This document shows, one piece after another, positions 20,801 through 21,617 of a DNA stretch of 21,617 nucleotides. The notes below the pieces were generated by a model. The model was not told the origin of the DNA. It saw only the letters and a program-made list of their open reading frames with translations, and made no database searches. How positions within the stretch are numbered: the first letter of the stretch is position 1; every line of letters begins with the position of its first letter. The position numbers and the translations under genes were made by a program. The DNA is taken from contig JAAMXP010005217.1 in the NCBI GenBank assembly GCA_019693395.1, positions 1-21,617 of the forward strand. The letters are read 5' to 3'. Origin of the DNA: Ettlia oleoabundans. Taxonomy: Eukaryota > Chlorophyta > Chlorophyceae > Chlamydomonadales.

Positions 20801-21215
20801 TCCCCCAAGACGTGTATCCATCTCGTTGCGGTGCGGCTATGCAAAAGTCGGCAGTGCCTCCCCAACTTGAGACACCTCCACCAAGTACCAAACCCACCTG
20901 GGATACGGATCGCAGGTAAGTTGAGTCCTCCTTCACCTGCTCTTTGATGCGGTCCGCCACCGCGCCTACAGCATACATATAAGGAAACGTGAAGACGAAT
21001 GGACAGGAAGCCAATGGAACAAGCATTAACATTACAAAGACCACGGTGCATGACAGTAGAGGGGAGCTGCGTGCAAGGCCTCCGATAATAGGGTGTGTGC
21101 ATGGGACAGCGTGATGCAACCTACGACAGGTTGGAGCAGCCACAGCTGTACTCACGCTGCGATCCGTGTGCTGTAATCAGTGCCACTGCTCGCATATACC
21201 ATCCTGCTAGCAGCT
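5856..21215 (-). CDS. SHPRH: SHPRH-like SNF2-family helicase / RING E3 ubiquitin ligase, C-terminal 864 residues
   Basis: In human and yeast relatives (SHPRH, Rad5) such proteins polyubiquitylate PCNA during DNA-damage tolerance; that role is inferred here. Exons in transcript order: 21215-21156, 20965-20898, 20692-20570, 20341-20286, 20034-19959, 19720-19453, 19184-19095, 18851-18751, 18539-18487, 18069-17985, 17794-17141, 16929-16849, 16654-16559, 7758-7658, 7463-7341, 7103-6876, 6557-6472, 6103-5856 (stop 5858-5856). All phases fit. Order: WYMRAVALI helix; Cys4 finger (TCSRC...VCRHC); coiled region [15 protein letters not shown] / [17 protein letters not shown]3HC4 RING split over three exons ([17 protein letters not shown]); helicase-[15 protein letters not shown] (RecA2 opening), [18 protein letters not shown] (motif V), [11 protein letters not shown] (motif VI), [11 protein letters not shown]. 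The DEXD half lies right of the window. Oddities: an 8.8-kb intron containing HSP101, two GC donors, and a ~160-residue Ala/Gly/Pro insert before the RING. Confidence 0.9.
6558..6875 (-). other. GC-AG intron (SHPRH-like, between motif VI exon and C-terminal helix)
   Basis: On the minus strand the exon ends ...GTG CAC AG and the intron begins GCGAGT; the acceptor is CCGCAG at 6563-6558. This yields [16 protein letters not shown], the expected HRF junction of the family. The alternative GT donor three bases later breaks the frame. Confidence 0.85.
7895..7947 (+). promoter_or_regulatory. Candidate gapped heat-shock element of HSP101
   Basis: Heat-shock factor sites are alternating GAA/TTC triplets at 5-bp steps. 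Here GAA 7895-7897, TTC 7920-7922, GAA 7935-7937 and GAA 7945-7947 all fall in one 5-bp phase with the correct orientation. Intermediate slots are mostly degenerate. A further TTC at 7905 is out of phase. The cluster ends about 19 bp before the TATA box. The position suits HSF control of HSP101, but the match is gapped, so binding is an inference. Confidence 0.5.
7966..7971 (+). promoter_or_regulatory. TATA box of HSP101
   Basis: TATAAA at 7966-7971 lies in cccccttataaacccgg, predicting transcription start near 7995-8000. The predicted leader (about 7995-8081 spliced to 8529-8667) has no ATG before 8668, which supports this promoter assignment. Confidence 0.65.
8082..8528 (+). other. 5'-UTR intron of HSP101
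   Basis: Donor CAGG|GTAAGT at 8081/8082 and acceptor TTGTTGCGTGCAG|GA at 8528/8529 bound a 447-nt sequence between the promoter and the coding start. It includes a short (GGCCT)3 run near 8245. Splicing it out removes all ATGs upstream of the HSP101 start, leaving a CAA/GCA-rich leader. No conserved protein sequence is evident on the plus strand. On the minus strand it lies within the SHPRH host intron. Confidence 0.65.
8668..15632 (+). CDS. HSP101: Cytosolic HSP101 / ClpB-type AAA+ protein disaggregase
   Basis: Hexameric ATP-dependent disaggregase that, with HSP70, rescues aggregated proteins after heat. Exons: 8668-9010, 9240-9361, 9560-9672, 9938-10073, 10338-10454, 10670-10739, 10945-11063, 11228-11314, 11527-11640, 11867-11929, 12248-12397, 12574-12664, 12859-12938, 13095-13230, 13408-13570, 13739-13939, 14206-14272, 14408-14627, 14800-14916, 15172-15290, 15549-15632; all GT-AG, continuous phase, 903 aa, near the usual plant length. 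Clp N-domain 1-145; NBD1 Walker A GEPGVGKT (210-217), Walker B VILFIDE (278-284), pore loop [16 protein letters not shown]; coiled-coil M domain ~408-535; NBD2 Walker A GPTGVGKT (609-616), pore GYIG (656-659), Walker B VVLFDE (677-682), LLNRIDE-type FLNRIDE; acidic tail ending DEMED. It has no transit peptide, so the cytosolic/nuclear plant HSP101 class is likely. The start is the first ATG of the spliced leader, with in-frame stops upstream. Nested antisense in an SHPRH intron. Confidence 0.97.
15633..16558. other. HSP101 3' UTR and remaining SHPRH host-intron sequence
   Basis: These 926 bp run from the HSP101 stop to the SHPRH donor. They should contain the HSP101 3' UTR on the plus strand. 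I found no TGTAA motif on the plus strand, and no ttaca (minus-strand TGTAA). The only structure I noticed is the degenerate repeat at 15641-15744. No conserved coding sequence was recognised on either strand. Confidence 0.6.
15641..15744. repeat. Degenerate ~38-bp repeat in the HSP101 3' UTR
   Basis: The 10-mer CAGCTCAGCA recurs at 15641, 15678 (CACCTCAGCA), 15716 and 15735 (CAACTCAGCA), with spacings of 37, 38 and 19. The bases between are GC-rich and poorly conserved. Confidence 0.5.
18852..19094 (-). other. GC-AG intron (SHPRH-like, upstream of the coiled region)
   Basis: On the minus strand the exon ends ...GTG ACA G and the intron starts GCAAGT (AG|GCAAGT, ideal apart from C at +2). 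The acceptor CTGCAG is at 18857-18852. Phase 1 continuity gives [24 protein letters not shown] four bases further on would break the frame. Confidence 0.82.
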
Positions 21216-21571
21216 CTGCAGTGATGAAGGAAGAACACACCCTCGGTACTGGGTTACTAATTGAGCAAGGCAGCAGGAACAGCTATCCCAGGTTGGGCTG
21301 GAGGGCCACCTCCTGCTTGCTACCATGAGCGGTAGGAAAAGCAGGGTGGAGGATAGAGAGGCCGGTGTGGCTGTGGCCTGAAACAAAAGCGAGGTAGCAG
21401 CAGATAGAGTGCGGCACGACTGCTGCTATAGGCAAGGTGGATGTACAGCACACAGACCCAGCCCTGGCGGGCCCAGCGCATCACAGTACCTGCCCGCCTG
21501 CCCTGCCAGCCCCCACCTTCCAACACCAAAACCCCTGCTGCCTCCACCGCCACTATTTACGGCTAACTCGC

Positions 21572-21617
21572 CTGCCGCCTCCGCTGCCTGAACAATGTAC
21601 CACCCGCCCACCCACCC
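21572..21617 (-). CDS. Tentative further SHPRH-like exon, cut by the right edge
   Basis: The first confident exon needs one leftover base from upstream. The minus-strand frame YIVQAAEAA is open to the edge and ends ...GCA G before GCGAGT, another AG|GCGAGT donor at 21572/21571, which supplies that phase. An Ala-rich helix is plausible before the WYMRAV segment, but there is no distinctive motif, and a GT donor elsewhere beyond the edge could be correct instead. Confidence 0.3.

Noticed and set aside
1..21617. Transposon, CRISPR array, bacterial operon, viral genes, tRNA or rRNA
   Set aside because: I looked for transposase or reverse-transcriptase motifs, terminal repeats, regularly spaced identical repeats and cloverleaf-like sequence, and saw none. 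All recognised coding content belongs to four intron-rich eukaryotic genes.

Overview
This window looks like nuclear DNA of a green alga (Chlorophyta, perhaps trebouxiophyte-like). It is GC-rich. Its genes are cut into many short exons by introns of about 150-450 nt. The proteins carry Ala/Gly-rich low-complexity insertions, TGTAA-type polyadenylation motifs lie in the one convergent 3' intergenic region, and the genes are eukaryotic housekeeping genes most similar, as far as I can judge from memory, to plant homologues. I see no mobile element, CRISPR array, bacterial operon, tRNA or rRNA.

Layout. (1) 1-1541, minus strand: 5' part of SF3B4, a U2-snRNP splicing factor with two RRMs, running off the left edge. 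(2) 1542-2030: short divergent promoter region. (3) 2031-5377, plus strand: complete 8-exon quinolinate phosphoribosyltransferase (QPT) of NAD biosynthesis, with a probable plastid transit peptide. (4) 5378-5855: convergent 3' region. (5) 5856 to the right edge, minus strand: the C-terminal 864 or more residues of an SHPRH-type SNF2 helicase / RING E3 ubiquitin ligase. (6) 8668-15632, plus strand: a complete 21-coding-exon cytosolic HSP101/ClpB disaggregase (903 aa) with its own promoter and a 5'-UTR intron.

The main observation is that (6) lies inside (5). The SHPRH RING exons (16559-17794) and helicase-C exons (5856-7758) join in frame only across an 8,800-nt phase-0 intron (16558 down to 7759). 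That intron contains the whole HSP101 gene on the opposite strand. The join restores the conserved K-hydrophobic-E-A-V segment that follows the RING in SHPRH proteins. The HSP101 TATA box and candidate heat-shock elements lie within the last ~210 nt of the host intron. Heat-induced HSP101 transcription would therefore run head-on against SHPRH transcription, between the exons for its ubiquitin-ligase and helicase halves.

Secondary observations are three confident GC-AG introns among about 49, low-complexity insertions in catalytic proteins, CTG repeats in a QPT intron, an oriented intronic octamer, and a 23-bp duplication at an SF3B4 5' splice site. Exon boundaries were derived by hand from splice consensus, reading phase and family conservation. 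They are internally phase-consistent but unsupported by transcripts here.
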